From Flavobacterium sp. (GTDB taxonomy: Bacteria; Bacteroidota; Bacteroidia; Flavobacteriales; Flavobacteriaceae), in contig NZ_PNJW01000001.1 of the NCBI RefSeq assembly GCF_013822155.1, forward strand, positions 95,421 through 159,420: 64,000 nt of DNA. Direction: 5' to 3'. Under the pieces are notes generated by a model. That model was given only the letters and a program-made list of their open reading frames with translations. It made no database searches and was not told the origin of the DNA. Positions 54,884 through 64,000 of this stretch are shown piece after piece. A program made the translations under genes and the position numbers. Position 1 is the first letter of the stretch. Every line of letters begins with the position of its first letter.

Positions 54884-57800
54884 TTGGATTTAAAAAATAT
54901 CTATTCTGTTTATAATTCTTCCGTAAAACTGATTCAGTTAGCGGAAAGTATTACTATTCCCGAGAAAAAAATTCAAATCAAAGGATTAATTGGTTCGTCG
55001 TTGTCGTTTGTCATTCAATCGTTATTTCAAAAAACAGAATTGCCATTTTTGTTGCTTTTTAATGATAAAGAAGAAGCCGCTTACTATTTGAATGATTTAG
55101 AAAACCTCATCAACGATCAAGATGTGTTGTTTTATCCGAGTTCATATCGAAGACCCTATCAAATTGAAGAAACCGATAATGCCAATGTGTTGCTTCGGGC
55201 GGAAGTGTTGAACCGCATCAATTCACGCAAAAAACCATCCATTATAGTGACTTATCCGGAAGCTCTTTTTGAAAAAGTGGTTACCCGAAAAGAATTAGAT
55301 AAAAACACGTTGAAAGTGGCCGTTGCTGAACAGATTTCGATTGATTTTATCAACGAAGTTTTATTTGAATACAATTTCAAGCGTGTAGATTTTGTTTCGG
55401 AACCAGGCGAATTTTCGGTTCGTGGCGGAATTATCGATGTATTTTCATTTTCAAATGATAATCCGTATCGAATTGAGTTTTTTGGAAATGAAGTCGATAG
55501 TATCCGAACATTTGATGTGGAAACGCAACTTTCACTCGAAAAACAAAAGAAAATTTCCATCATTCCCAACGTAGAAAATAAATTTTTACAGGAAAATCGA
55601 GAAAGTTTCCTCAATTATATTAATCCAAAAACCGTTCTTTTTATTCAGGAAACGGAAATGGTTTTAACTCAATTTGATAAATTATTCGAAAAAGCAACGG
55701 AAGCTTTCGGAAAACTTTCAGGTGAAATCAAACATGCTTCGCCGGATGAACTTTTTATCAATCAATCGTCATTTGTAAAAAAAGCACTTGATTTTTCAAT
55801 TGTTGAAATCGGATTGAAATCGATTTTTAAATCTGAAAAAACGATTGAATTTCATACCAAACCGCAACCTTCGTTCAACAAACAATTTGATTTATTGTTG
55901 AATGATTTGAACGAAAATCACTTTAACGGAATCAAAAATTACCTGTTTTGTTCCAATGAAAATCAAGCCAATCGCTTTCATGATATTTTTGAAAGTATTG
56001 ATGAAGAAAATCATGAAAACATCCGAAAGCAATACAAAACAGTTGTTTTTTCACTTTTTCAGGGATTTATTGATGAGGAAAATCAGCTGGCTTGCTACAC
56101 CGACCATCAAATTTTTGAACGCTATCATAAATTCAACATCAAAAACGGTTATTCTAAAAAGCAAACCATAACGCTTAAGGAATTAACGCAACTTTCGGTA
56201 GGTGATTATGTCACACACATTGACCACGGAATTGGAAAATTTGGCGGTTTGCAAAAAATTCAAGTAGAAGGCAAAATGCAGGAAGCCATCAAATTGGTAT
56301 ATGCCGATAATGATATTGTGTATGTGAGCATTCATTCGCTACACAAAATTTCAAAATACAACGGAAAAGACGGAACTCCACCAAAAATTTACAAATTAGG
56401 GTCAAATGCGTGGAAAGTTTTAAAACAAAAAACCAAAGCTCGTGTCAAACACATTGCGTTCAATTTGATTCAATTGTATGCCAAAAGACGTTTGGAAAAA
56501 GGTTTTGCCTGTGCTCCCGACAGTTATTTGCAAAAAGAATTGGAAAGCTCATTCATTTATGAAGATACGCCCGACCAAATTACGGCTACACAAGATGTAA
56601 AAAACGACATGGAACGCGATCGTCCGATGGATCGATTGGTATGTGGCGATGTTGGTTTTGGAAAAACAGAAGTTGCTATTCGTGCCGCTTTTAAAGCGGT
56701 TGACAATGGAAAACAAGTCGCCATTTTGGTTCCAACTACGATTTTAGCTTACCAACATTATAGAACATTTACCGAACGATTAAAAGATATGCCGGTGACG
56801 GTAAATTATTTAAACCGATTTAGAACTGCCAAACAAAAAAGTGAAACACTAAAAGGTTTGTCGGAAGGAAAAGTAGATATCATCATAGGAACGCATCAAT
56901 TGGTGAGTAAAGATGTCAAGTTCAAAGAATTAGGATTATTGATTATTGACGAAGAACAGAAATTTGGTGTAAATGTAAAAGATAAACTCAAAACGATTTC
57001 TGCTACGGTGGATACGTTGACCTTGACTGCTACTCCGATTCCGAGAACGTTGCAGTTTTCGTTGATGGCCGCAAGGGATTTATCGGTTATTACAACGCCA
57101 CCACCGAATCGTTATCCTATCGAAAGTCATGTGGTTGGTTTTAGTGAAGAATTGATTCGAGATGCTATTTCGTATGAAATTCAACGAAATGGTCAAGTGT
57201 TTTTCATTAATAACCGCATTGAAAATATCAAAGAAGTGGCAGGAATGATTCAACGATTAGTTCCCGATGCTCGTGTTGGCATTGGTCACGGTCAATTGGA
57301 TGGCAAAAAATTAGAAGAATTGATGCTGGCTTTTATGAATGGTGAATTTGATGTCTTAGTTGCAACGACCATTATCGAAAGCGGTTTAGATGTGCCAAAT
57401 GCCAACACGATTTTTATCAATAATGCCAATAATTTTGGTTTGTCCGATTTACATCAAATGCGTGGTCGCGTAGGTCGAAGCAATAAAAAAGCGTTTTGTT
57501 ATTTTATCACGCCTCCACAATCGGTGATGACAGAAGATGCCAGGAAACGAATTAATGCGTTAACACAATTTAGTGAGCTGGGAAGCGGTTTTAACATAGC
57601 CATGAAAGATTTAGAAATTCGCGGTGCCGGAGATTTATTGGGCGGAGAACAAAGCGGTTTTATCAACGAAATCGGTTTTGACACCTATCAAAAAATCATG
57701 AACGAAGCCATTGAAGAATTAAAAGAAAACGAATTCAAAGAATTGTATCACGAAGAAAATGATATGGAAACTAAAGAATTTGTAAAAGATCTTCAAATTG

Positions 57801-58246
57801 ATACTGATTTCGAATTACTGTTTCCAGATGATTATATCAACAGCGTAAACGAGCGATTAAATTTATACAACGAACTAGGAAACGTAAAAGACGAAGAAGG
57901 ATTATTGGCTTATGAACAAAAGCTAATTGACCGTTTTGGCCCCTTACCGAAAGAAGCTCAAGCCTTGCTCAACAGCATCCGTATTAAATGGATTGCCACC
58001 CGATTAGGTATCGAAAAACTCATCATGAAGCAAGGTAAAATGATTGGTTATTTTGTGGGCGATCAACAAAGTGATTATTATCAATCTTCTCATTTTAGAA
58101 AGGTATTGCAATTCGTTCAACTGCACGGAAACTTGTGTAAAATGAAAGAAAAAGAAACCAAAAGCGGATTGCGTTTGTTGTTAACGTTTGAAAATGTAAA
58201 ATCGATTAAGAAAGCTTTGGAATTGATGGAGTTGATGGGAAGATAA
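54884..58246 (+). CDS. mfd: Transcription-repair coupling factor
   Basis: A 1120-residue Mfd. The N-terminus (about 1-330) is UvrB-like; the RNA-polymerase-interacting domain (about 440-510) has GDYVTHIDHGIGKFGGLQ; the RecG-like translocase has Walker A GDVGFGKTEVA (about 588-598), DEEQKFG and the late motif HQMRGRVGRSNKKAF; and the C-terminal domain (about 970-1120) ends with KALELMELMGR. It removes stalled RNA polymerase and recruits UvrA. The start codon appears to be TTG at 54884 (LDLKNIYSVYNSS). A long hairpin follows the stop codon. Confidence 0.97.
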   Translation: MDLKNIYSVYNSSVKLIQLAESITIPEKKIQIKGLIGSSLSFVIQSLFQKTELPFLLLFNDKEEAAYYLNDLENLINDQDVLFYPSSYRRPYQIEETDNANVLLRAEVLNRINSRKKPSIIVTYPEALFEKVVTRKELDKNTLKVAVAEQISIDFINEVLFEYNFKRVDFVSEPGEFSVRGGIIDVFSFSNDNPYRIEFFGNEVDSIRTFDVETQLSLEKQKKISIIPNVENKFLQENRESFLNYINPKTVLFIQETEMVLTQFDKLFEKATEAFGKLSGEIKHASPDELFINQSSFVKKALDFSIVEIGLKSIFKSEKTIEFHTKPQPSFNKQFDLLLNDLNENHFNGIKNYLFCSNENQANRFHDIFESIDEENHENIRKQYKTVVFSLFQGFIDEENQLACYTDHQIFERYHKFNIKNGYSKKQTITLKELTQLSVGDYVTHIDHGIGKFGGLQKIQVEGKMQEAIKLVYADNDIVYVSIHSLHKISKYNGKDGTPPKIYKLGSNAWKVLKQKTKARVKHIAFNLIQLYAKRRLEKGFACAPDSYLQKELESSFIYEDTPDQITATQDVKNDMERDRPMDRLVCGDVGFGKTEVAIRAAFKAVDNGKQVAILVPTTILAYQHYRTFTERLKDMPVTVNYLNRFRTAKQKSETLKGLSEGKVDIIIGTHQLVSKDVKFKELGLLIIDEEQKFGVNVKDKLKTISATVDTLTLTATPIPRTLQFSLMAARDLSVITTPPPNRYPIESHVVGFSEELIRDAISYEIQRNGQVFFINNRIENIKEVAGMIQRLVPDARVGIGHGQLDGKKLEELMLAFMNGEFDVLVATTIIESGLDVPNANTIFINNANNFGLSDLHQMRGRVGRSNKKAFCYFITPPQSVMTEDARKRINALTQFSELGSGFNIAMKDLEIRGAGDLLGGEQSGFINEIGFDTYQKIMNEAIEELKENEFKELYHEENDMETKEFVKDLQIDTDFELLFPDDYINSVNERLNLYNELGNVKDEEGLLAYEQKLIDRFGPLPKEAQALLNSIRIKWIATRLGIEKLIMKQGKMIGYFVGDQQSDYYQSSHFRKVLQFVQLHGNLCKMKEKETKSGLRLLLTFENVKSIKKALELMELMGR

Positions 58247-58260
58247 CTTTAAAAAAAATT

Positions 58261-58313
58261 AAACTTATATGACTTATATGTTTAATTTTTTACCATATAA
58301 GTCATATAAGTTT
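58261..58313. repeat. 20-bp perfect inverted repeat between convergent mfd and the ACT-like gene
   Basis: Arms at 58261-58280 and 58294-58313 are perfectly complementary around a 13-nt loop. Each arm itself contains two copies of CTTATATGA-type sequence (ACTTATATG twice). The left arm is preceded by a run of eight A and the right arm touches the stop codon of the minus-strand gene. An alternative stem can form between the A/T-rich flank and the loop. It may act as a bidirectional terminator or be a copy of a dispersed repeat. Confidence 0.75.
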
Positions 58314-58972
58314 TATAAGCTTTTTAAGTCCTTAATTACTTTAAAAGCCACATCTACTTCTTCTTCACTCACTAAAATGGTAAACTCGTTTGAGGTAGAA
58401 ATTACTTCGTTAATAATAATTCCTTCCCAAGCTAAACGTTGGAAAATGAAATAATATATTCCGGGAATACTGATATTTTCCTTAGGTAGTTTTACAGTAA
58501 TAGAAGCTAAATTATCTAATTTTTGGATTAATTTTTCACCTGTAAAATGTTTGTCTACTAAGTGACCTACGCTTTCACTAACAACAATATTGGTTTCGTT
58601 TACGCCTCTTGAAGACGTGTAGAAAATTCCTGTTTCTTTATTGATTTCATAAATCAAAGCGGCTTGTTTGTCTAAAATTGTTTCTGAAACAGCGAATGTA
58701 AAATCGATTAATGAAGATCGAACGGTGATTTCTCCGATGTTTTTTAATACTTTCAGAATTTTGTGATTTACCCGAAAATCCAATTCTTCCGAAAGACGTT
58801 TTAAGGCCATTACTACAGCTCCTTGTTTTACATCTTTGCCTAATTCCTGCTCTAATTCAGGCATCATATTACGGGATAGTGATGTTAAATTAATAATACC
58901 TTGTGATAAGGCACTCAATAAAAAAGGTTTGGTTTTGATGTAATGTTCTACGACCGAAGAAATTGTTTTCAT
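58313..58972 (-). CDS. ACT-domain-like protein of unknown role
   Basis: A 219-residue soluble protein starting MKTISSVVEHYIKTKPFLLSALSQ, with a helical N-terminal half (including a stretch resembling a DNA-binding helix pair, LSQGIINLTSLSRNM) and a C-terminal half (about 100-219) of repeated beta-alpha-beta units reminiscent of ACT domains (SIPGIYYFIFQRLAWEGIIINEVIST; NEFTILVSEEEVDVAFKVIKDL). It is often labelled as aspartate kinase-related, but there is no kinase domain. An in-frame ATG at 58996 is an alternative start. It may sense an amino acid and regulate genes; this is inference. Confidence 0.78.
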   Translation of the reverse strand: MKTISSVVEHYIKTKPFLLSALSQGIINLTSLSRNMMPELEQELGKDVKQGAVVMALKRLSEELDFRVNHKILKVLKNIGEITVRSSLIDFTFAVSETILDKQAALIYEINKETGIFYTSSRGVNETNIVVSESVGHLVDKHFTGEKLIQKLDNLASITVKLPKENISIPGIYYFIFQRLAWEGIIINEVISTSNEFTILVSEEEVDVAFKVIKDLKSL

Positions 58973-59034
58973 TTGAAAATGTTTTAAAAACGCCACAAAT
59001 GTATAAATAAAAACAATTTGTTACAAATATAACA

Positions 59035-59394
59035 TTAGAAATAATAAAATGCGTCTTCTAAATGTTCAATTGTCATTTCATGATTATTAAGAACAATACC
59101 TATAATATCAAAACGCACTTCCAAATCGAGGTCATTTTCAATCATGTATTGATCGACAGCTTTCACTAAGTTTTGAATTTTTCTTCCCTTTACAAAATCC
59201 TGAGGCAAACCAAAATCAGCTGAAGTTCTGGTTTTTACTTCAACGATAGCTAAAACAGTATCTTTTTGAGCAATAATATCAATCTCGGCTTTTTGAAAAA
59301 CCCAGTTCGTTTCGAGAATTTCATAGCCGTTTTTTTGAAGAAAATCAGCTGCTATTGTTTCCCCTTTTCTACCAAGCTCATTGTGTTGTGCCAT
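59035..59394 (-). CDS. YraN/UPF0102 family nuclease-like protein
   Basis: A 119-residue protein with the UPF0102 pattern: GRKGETIAADFLQKNGYEILETNW, then EIDIIAQKDTVLAIVEVKTRT, in which Glu, Asp and the EVK motif match the core of Holliday-resolvase-like nucleases. The exact function of YraN proteins is not settled. It lies 26 bp after the LD-carboxypeptidase gene on the same strand. Length is normal. Confidence 0.93.
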   Translation of the reverse strand: MAQHNELGRKGETIAADFLQKNGYEILETNWVFQKAEIDIIAQKDTVLAIVEVKTRTSADFGLPQDFVKGRKIQNLVKAVDQYMIENDLDLEVRFDIIGIVLNNHEMTIEHLEDAFYYF

Positions 59395-59420
59395 AATAAA
59401 AATTCATCATTTGTTACTCA

Positions 59421-60389
59421 TTATTCAAAATTCAAAATCGTTCCTTTCTCTGTTACCTCCAACGTCACTTGTCGTCCAAAAATTAATGCTCGATTATCCG
59501 GAATGTGTCCTGCCGGAAAATTATAAACTACCGGAATAGAATAGGTTTTTGTAATGTCTTCAATAATTTCCAAAGCATTTTTTCCCCAAGGAATATCGTT
59601 GTCCTTCATTTTGGTCATGCTTCCCACCACAATTCCTTTCAAACTTTCTAGGCAACCGTTGCGTTTTAAGTTCATCATCATGCGGTCAATATGGTATAAA
59701 TATTCGTCTAAATCTTCAAGAAACAAAATCTTATCCGTACAATCAATCGCCGATTCAGAACCAAACAAACTGTATAAAATAGAAAGATTTCCACCCACTA
59801 ACTCGCCTTTGGCCTTACCCAATTTATTCATAGAATCAAAAGGAATGGTATATGAAAGGTTTTCGCCAAACAAGGCTTTTCGCAAGCTTTCTTTCGCTTC
59901 CGGAGTCGCTCTGGGAATATTCACAGGCATCATTCCATGAATGGATTGAAAACCCATCGTATTCAGATGACTGTGTAAAACTGTTACATCACTAAATCCT
60001 ACAATCCATTTTGGATGTATTTTAAATTGAGCAAAATCTAATAAATCTACCATTCGAACGGTTCCATAACCGCCACGAACGCACCAAATGGCTTTTACAT
60101 TCTGATTATCCAATTGCTGTTGAAAATCTTTTGCACGGTCTTCATCCGTTCCCGCCAATTGATTTTGGTCTAATCCAATCGAACTGCCAACAATTACTTT
60201 TAACCCCCAATTTTCTAAAAATTCTTTCGTTGTTTTTAAATCATCGTCAATGTGCTTTCGGGCTGTTGCAACAATTGCAACCGTGTCACCCTTTTTTAAA
60301 TAAGTAGGAGTTATCATTTTTTTATCCATTTGAGCGTTAGCATTGAAAAAAATTGTCAAAGCAAACCAAAAAAGCATCGAATTTTTCAT
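59421..60389 (-). CDS. LD-carboxypeptidase (peptidase S66, LdcA/MccF family)
   Basis: A 322-residue S66 enzyme. A signal peptide-like N-terminus (to about residue 20, NANAQ) suggests export. RGGYGTVRMVDLLD precedes the nucleophile Ser133 in GFSDVTVLHSH, and Glu in FLEDLDEYLYHIDRM and His in FPAGHIPDN complete the Ser-Glu-His set. LdcA removes the terminal D-alanine from murein tetrapeptides; MccF-like members cleave other amide bonds. A periplasmic murein-recycling role is likely. It is divergent from metG. Confidence 0.93.
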   Translation of the reverse strand: MKNSMLFWFALTIFFNANAQMDKKMITPTYLKKGDTVAIVATARKHIDDDLKTTKEFLENWGLKVIVGSSIGLDQNQLAGTDEDRAKDFQQQLDNQNVKAIWCVRGGYGTVRMVDLLDFAQFKIHPKWIVGFSDVTVLHSHLNTMGFQSIHGMMPVNIPRATPEAKESLRKALFGENLSYTIPFDSMNKLGKAKGELVGGNLSILYSLFGSESAIDCTDKILFLEDLDEYLYHIDRMMMNLKRNGCLESLKGIVVGSMTKMKDNDIPWGKNALEIIEDITKTYSIPVVYNFPAGHIPDNRALIFGRQVTLEVTEKGTILNFE

Positions 60390-60480
60390 AGTTTATCGGT
60401 TTCCATCTAACAAATAAACAAATAAAGCCTCAAACAATAAAACGATTCTCTAAATATTAATTAGAATCGATGGGTTTGCT

Positions 60481-60488
60481 TATTTTTG
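60481..60488 (+). promoter_or_regulatory. -7 element of the metG gene
   Basis: TATTTTTG matches TAnnTTTG exactly. An in-frame TTG at 60486 lies within the box, so the ATG at 60552 is the proper metG start and the leader is about 55 nt. Confidence 0.45.
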
Positions 60489-60551
60489 CAAAACAATAGT
60501 ATTAATTCATGCCTTTTCGCGATTTTGTGTTTAGGCGAGAAACAAAATTTT

Positions 60552-62618
60552 ATGATAGAGAATCCCAAAAGATATACCATTACAGCGGCATTGCCTTACA
60601 CCAACGGACCCATTCATATTGGTCATTTGGCCGGTGTTTATGTTCCTTCTGATATTTATGCACGCTATTTACGTTTGCAAAGAAAAGATGTGGCATTTAT
60701 TTGTGGAAGCGACGAACACGGTGTGGCTATTTCAATGAAAGCCAAAAAAGAAGGCATCACGCCGCAACAGGTAATTGACAAATACGACGGAATCATTCGG
60801 AAATCATTTATCGATTTTGGTATTTCGTTTGACAACTATTCACGGACATCCTCTAAAATCCATCATGATACAGCTTCTGAATTTTTCAGAACACTTTATG
60901 ACAAAGGTGATTTTATTGAAGAAGTAACCGAGCAATTATATGATGAAGAAGCCGATCAGTTTTTAGCCGATCGTTTTGTCATGGGAACGTGTCCGAAATG
61001 TGGCAACGAAGAGGCCTATGGCGATCAATGTGAAAAATGTGGTTCTACTTTAAATGCAACAGACTTAATCAATCCGAAATCGACAATCACTGGAACAACT
61101 CCTATAAAAAAAGAAACGAAACATTGGTTTTTACCATTGGATCGTTATTCCGATTTTTTAAACGAATGGATTTTAGTTGGACATAAAAATGATTGGAAAC
61201 CCAATGTTTACGGTCAAGTAAAATCATGGATTGATGGTGGTTTAGAGCCTCGTGCCGTTACCCGAGATTTAGATTGGGGAATTGACGTACCGGTGGAAGG
61301 TGCCGAAGGCAAAAAATTATATGTTTGGTTTGATGCTCCGATTGGATACATTTCGTCCACCAAAGAATGGGCGGCACGCGAAGGAAAAGATTGGAAACCC
61401 TATTGGAAAGACGCGGATACCAAATTGGTACATTTTATTGGAAAAGACAATATTGTATTCCATTGCATCATATTCCCGGCGATGCTAAAAGCAGAAGGAA
61501 GTTATATTTTACCCGACAATGTTCCGGCCAATGAATTTTTAAATTTGGAAGGAAATAAATTATCGACCTCTAAAAATTGGGCAGTTTGGTTGCATGAATA
61601 TTTGATTGATTTTCCAGAGAAACAAGATGTGCTGCGTTATGCTTTAACTGCTAATGCACCGGAAACCAAAGACAATGATTTTACTTGGAAAGACTTTCAA
61701 GCCAGAAATAATAATGAACTAGCTGCGATTTATGGAAATTTCATCAATCGTGTGGTGGTTTTAACCCACAAATATTATAACGGAATTGTACCTCAACCCA
61801 ATGCTTTTACTGTAATTGATGAACAGGTTTTGGCAGAATTAAAAGCTTATCCAGCGGTTATTTCCAGTTCGATTGAACGCTACCGTTTTCGGGAAGCTTT
61901 AGGCGAATTGATGAATGTAGCTCGTTTAGGAAACAAATATTTAGCCGATGAAGAACCTTGGAAAATGGTGAAAACTGATCCGGAACGGGTAAAAACACAA
62001 ATGTATGTAGCCTTGCAAATTGCCACTGCGTTAGGGGTTTTATCTGAGCCTTTTTTGCCGTTTACATCTAAAAAATTGGTTGTTGATATGTTACAATGCA
62101 ACACATTAACGATTGGATGGGAATTGATTTCCAAATCTACGGAATTAATAAAACCCGGTCATCAAATTGGTCAGGCTGAAATTTTATTTGCCCAAATTGA
62201 CGATGCTGAAATTCAGAAACAAATAGACAAACTGGAAGCTACAAAAACGGCTAATAAATTGGAAAATAAAATCGTAGAACCACAAAAAACAACTTCAACA
62301 TTTGAAGATTTTTCAAAATTAGATTTACGTGTCGGAACCATTTTAGAAGCTGAAAAAATGCCGAAAGCAAATAAATTATTGGTATTGAAAGTAGACACAG
62401 GAATTGATGTTCGCACCATCGTTTCGGGAATTGCAGAGCATTTTTCGCCGGAAGAAGTTGTGGGCAAACGAGTAACCGTATTAGTGAATTTAGCCCCAAG
62501 AGCCTTGCGTGGTGTTGAAAGCCAAGGCATGATTTTGATGACTAATAATGCGGAAGGTAAATTAGTTTTTGTAAATCCGGATAGTGATGGAGTAGATAAT
62601 GGGGCTTTGATTTCTTAA
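60552..62618 (+). CDS. metG: Methionyl-tRNA synthetase
   Basis: A 688-residue class I synthetase. HIGH is at 22-25 (PIHIGHLAG), the zinc knuckle [18 protein letters not shown] lies near 145, and the KMSKS motif appears as KLSTS ([10 protein letters not shown]). A C-terminal EMAP/Trbp111-like tRNA-binding domain (about 580-688: [25 protein letters not shown]) mediates dimerisation. The ATG at 60552 is chosen because the longer frame begins inside the promoter. The HAD hydrolase gene follows by 10 bp. Confidence 0.97.
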   Translation: MIENPKRYTITAALPYTNGPIHIGHLAGVYVPSDIYARYLRLQRKDVAFICGSDEHGVAISMKAKKEGITPQQVIDKYDGIIRKSFIDFGISFDNYSRTSSKIHHDTASEFFRTLYDKGDFIEEVTEQLYDEEADQFLADRFVMGTCPKCGNEEAYGDQCEKCGSTLNATDLINPKSTITGTTPIKKETKHWFLPLDRYSDFLNEWILVGHKNDWKPNVYGQVKSWIDGGLEPRAVTRDLDWGIDVPVEGAEGKKLYVWFDAPIGYISSTKEWAAREGKDWKPYWKDADTKLVHFIGKDNIVFHCIIFPAMLKAEGSYILPDNVPANEFLNLEGNKLSTSKNWAVWLHEYLIDFPEKQDVLRYALTANAPETKDNDFTWKDFQARNNNELAAIYGNFINRVVVLTHKYYNGIVPQPNAFTVIDEQVLAELKAYPAVISSSIERYRFREALGELMNVARLGNKYLADEEPWKMVKTDPERVKTQMYVALQIATALGVLSEPFLPFTSKKLVVDMLQCNTLTIGWELISKSTELIKPGHQIGQAEILFAQIDDAEIQKQIDKLEATKTANKLENKIVEPQKTTSTFEDFSKLDLRVGTILEAEKMPKANKLLVLKVDTGIDVRTIVSGIAEHFSPEEVVGKRVTVLVNLAPRALRGVESQGMILMTNNAEGKLVFVNPDSDGVDNGALIS

Positions 62619-62628
62619 AAATTTGTTT

Positions 62629-63318
62629 ATGAACCTAAAAGTAATCGCTTTCGACGCTGACGACACTTTATTTGTCAACGAACCTTATTTTCAGGAAACT
62701 GAGCATAAATTCTGTCGTTTGATGGAAGATTATTTATCACATCAAAGTTTGTCACAAGAATTATTCCGGATAGAAATTCAGAATTTGCCGGTTTATGGTT
62801 ATGGAATTAAGGCTTATATTTTATCGATGATAGAGGCTGCAATGAAAATTTCGAATAACACAATATCTGTTGAAATTGTAGAGAAAATTATCGAATACGG
62901 AAAAGAACTATTAGAAAAACCTATTGAATTGTTAGATGGTGTAGAAGAAACTTTATCGGCTTTACACGGAAAATATAAATTAGTAGTGGCAACCAAAGGT
63001 GATTTAAAAGACCAACATCGCAAGTTGCATGATTCCGGATTAGGCAAATATTTTCACCATATCGAAGTAATGTCAGACAAACAAACCATTGATTATCAAA
63101 AACTCATTGGTCGTCTTGAAATTAAACCCAATGAATTTTATATGATTGGAAATTCTTTAAAATCGGATGTATTACCGGTTTTAGACATGGGTGGTTATGC
63201 TGTTCATGTGCCTTTTCACACTACTTGGGAACATGAAAAAATCAGTCATAAAGTAGAACACCCAAATTTTAAAACGATTGAAAAAATCACAGAAGTGTTA
63301 CCGTTTTTAATTCGATAG
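62629..63318 (+). CDS. HAD-superfamily hydrolase
   Basis: A 229-residue phosphatase-fold protein. Nucleophile Asp9 and Asp11 are in AFDADDTLF, the Thr/Ser motif is in VVATKGD, and the metal-site region MIGNSLKSDVLPVLDMGG ends the core. The cap is helical (about 20-90), as in phosphoglycolate-phosphatase-like subfamilies. The substrate is unknown. The ATG at 62629 is preferred over an in-frame TTG two codons upstream. It is probably co-transcribed with metG. Confidence 0.92.
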   Translation: MNLKVIAFDADDTLFVNEPYFQETEHKFCRLMEDYLSHQSLSQELFRIEIQNLPVYGYGIKAYILSMIEAAMKISNNTISVEIVEKIIEYGKELLEKPIELLDGVEETLSALHGKYKLVVATKGDLKDQHRKLHDSGLGKYFHHIEVMSDKQTIDYQKLIGRLEIKPNEFYMIGNSLKSDVLPVLDMGGYAVHVPFHTTWEHEKISHKVEHPNFKTIEKITEVLPFLIR

Positions 63319-63335
63319 AAAATAGTTGATTTATT

Positions 63336-63368
63336 TTTGAATTCTCTTCAAAGAACAAATTATCTTTG
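63336..63368 (+). promoter_or_regulatory. Complete promoter of the right-edge gene
   Basis: A -33 TTTG (63336-63339) and a -7 TATCTTTG (63361-63368) are separated by 21 bp, matching the flavobacterial consensus in both elements and spacing. The start codon of the next gene is 21 bp downstream of the -7 box. Confidence 0.65.
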
Positions 63369-63389
63369 GTATAACAAAAATAAAAAGAC

Positions 63390-64000
63390 ATGAAAAAGAC
63401 ATTTCTTCTGTTGATGCTTTTTTACGTGTATTCTATACTTGGCCAAACCAAATTGGTTTCTATAGGCTTAGAATTAAAAAAATCTTCTGATTATCATCAA
63501 GTTTTACCGACTGTTAACTCATTAACAAAGGAAGTTTATGTGCTAGCCGGGGATAAAGAAAAAAGTACTCTCGTAAAATTTAATAGTGCCTTGTTTTTTG
63601 CTGACAGTTTGCAAACGAAGAAAGTTAAAAATTATCCTTCAGCAATTACAAATAGTTTTTCAGAGGATGGAAACCCAGTTTATTATTGGGCTTCAGAAGA
63701 TTTTAAACAATTTATGGCTGTAACTTATAATTTTAAACAAAGAACAACTAATTCCGTTTTTTTTGATATTCCATTTACAAATGAAACTATACTAACCTCT
63801 TTTTCTAAAAACAATCATTTTTACATTCTAAGCATACTCGATTTGAGTAAAAAAGTAAAATTGTATGTTTTTGAAGGCAACACATTTACAGAAAAAATAC
63901 TTGATTTTGAAATTTATAATCCAAAAGAATTAATTGAAACGCCCTTTTCTCTTTCAAGTTTTTTAAAAACAAATCCTTTAGAAATTATTGATAATGAAGT
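63390..64000 (+). CDS. Unknown exported protein, N-terminal part only
   Basis: An open frame of 203 codons starts at the ATG at 63390 and runs off the right edge. The start MKKTFLLLMLFYVYSILGQ is a signal peptide, cleaved near GQ-TK. The mature part has short strand-rich segments (HQVLPTVNSLTKEVYVLAGDKE, KKVKLYVFEGNTFTEKILDFE) that could be beta-propeller or beta-sandwich, but I recognise no family. A good promoter precedes it. Confidence 0.85.
   Translation, partial: MKKTFLLLMLFYVYSILGQTKLVSIGLELKKSSDYHQVLPTVNSLTKEVYVLAGDKEKSTLVKFNSALFFADSLQTKKVKNYPSAITNSFSEDGNPVYYWASEDFKQFMAVTYNFKQRTTNSVFFDIPFTNETILTSFSKNNHFYILSILDLSKKVKLYVFEGNTFTEKILDFEIYNPKELIETPFSLSSFLKTNPLEIIDNE

Noticed and set aside
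55252..55614. 120-codon open frame antisense to mfd
   Set aside because: Shadow of mfd.
59554..59940. 128-codon open frame antisense to the LD-carboxypeptidase gene
   Set aside because: Shadow of a motif-complete S66 gene.
1..64000. tRNA, rRNA, CRISPR arrays, insertion sequences, integrases
   Set aside because: I looked in the gene-free stretches and saw no cloverleaf-like genes, regular spaced repeats or transposase motifs; a tRNA scan would settle the first.

Overview
The window looks like a chromosomal segment of a gliding member of the Flavobacteriaceae (Bacteroidota), most likely Flavobacterium or a close relative. The base composition is AT-rich. There is a GldH gliding lipoprotein, three large secreted proteins end in type IX secretion (T9SS) type A sorting domains, and many lipoproteins and an ECF sigma/anti-sigma barrel pair are typical of the group. 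The promoters I can see use the flavobacterial -7 element TAnnTTTG. I see no rRNA, tRNA, CRISPR array, insertion sequence or phage module. The content is mostly core metabolism with a few accessory secreted proteins.

Layout. 1-2016: an RND efflux adaptor and a cut-off RND pump (minus strand). 2194-4061: a CPA-type cation/proton antiporter overlapping a K+ channel. 4166-7021: trhO, trhP and a [4Fe-4S] ferredoxin, bringing both known routes to 5-hydroxyuridine at tRNA position 34 into one operon; the two unrelated enzymes end in homologous 85-residue domains. 7156-11091: PSP1/RicT-like protein, gldH and a PBP1A. 11179-12543: a 3-oxoacid CoA-transferase pair. 12596-14687: an unknown small protein and a fused peptide-type ABC ATPase. 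14843-18121: a T9SS-exported subtilisin-like protease. 18147-20111: an exonuclease, an unknown protein and an XRE-type regulator with a striking nested palindrome upstream. 20423-26797: a seven-repeat RCC1 protein and a 1643-residue PKD protein, both T9SS cargo. 27459-30024: a DUF1573 protein and a two-component system.

30027-46570 is a heme locus built around one divergent intergenic region (40273-40489). Leftward: hemA, hemC, trkH, trkA, hemD, hemE, an acetyltransferase, hemF, an outer-membrane barrel, hemB and a cytochrome c. Rightward: an AraC-type regulator, hemH, a MATE transporter, hemJ, a sensor kinase and an enoyl-CoA hydratase, all nearly touching or overlapping. Together they encode every step from glutamyl-tRNA to protoheme except hemL. 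The intergenic region holds a TAGAAT-C-ATTCTA palindrome and a second half-site, a candidate shared operator.

46579-64000: HD hydrolase, soluble acyl-ACP desaturase and PlsC-type acyltransferase; recA; a lipoprotein with an ECF sigma factor and its barrel-carrying anti-sigma partner; an NTF2-fold lipoprotein; SDR-type threonine dehydrogenase; mfd; an ACT-like protein, YraN and an LD-carboxypeptidase; metG and a HAD hydrolase; and a cut-off secreted protein at the right edge. Convergent gene pairs are commonly separated by clear stem-loop terminators. Family assignments rest on motifs read by eye; no database search was run.
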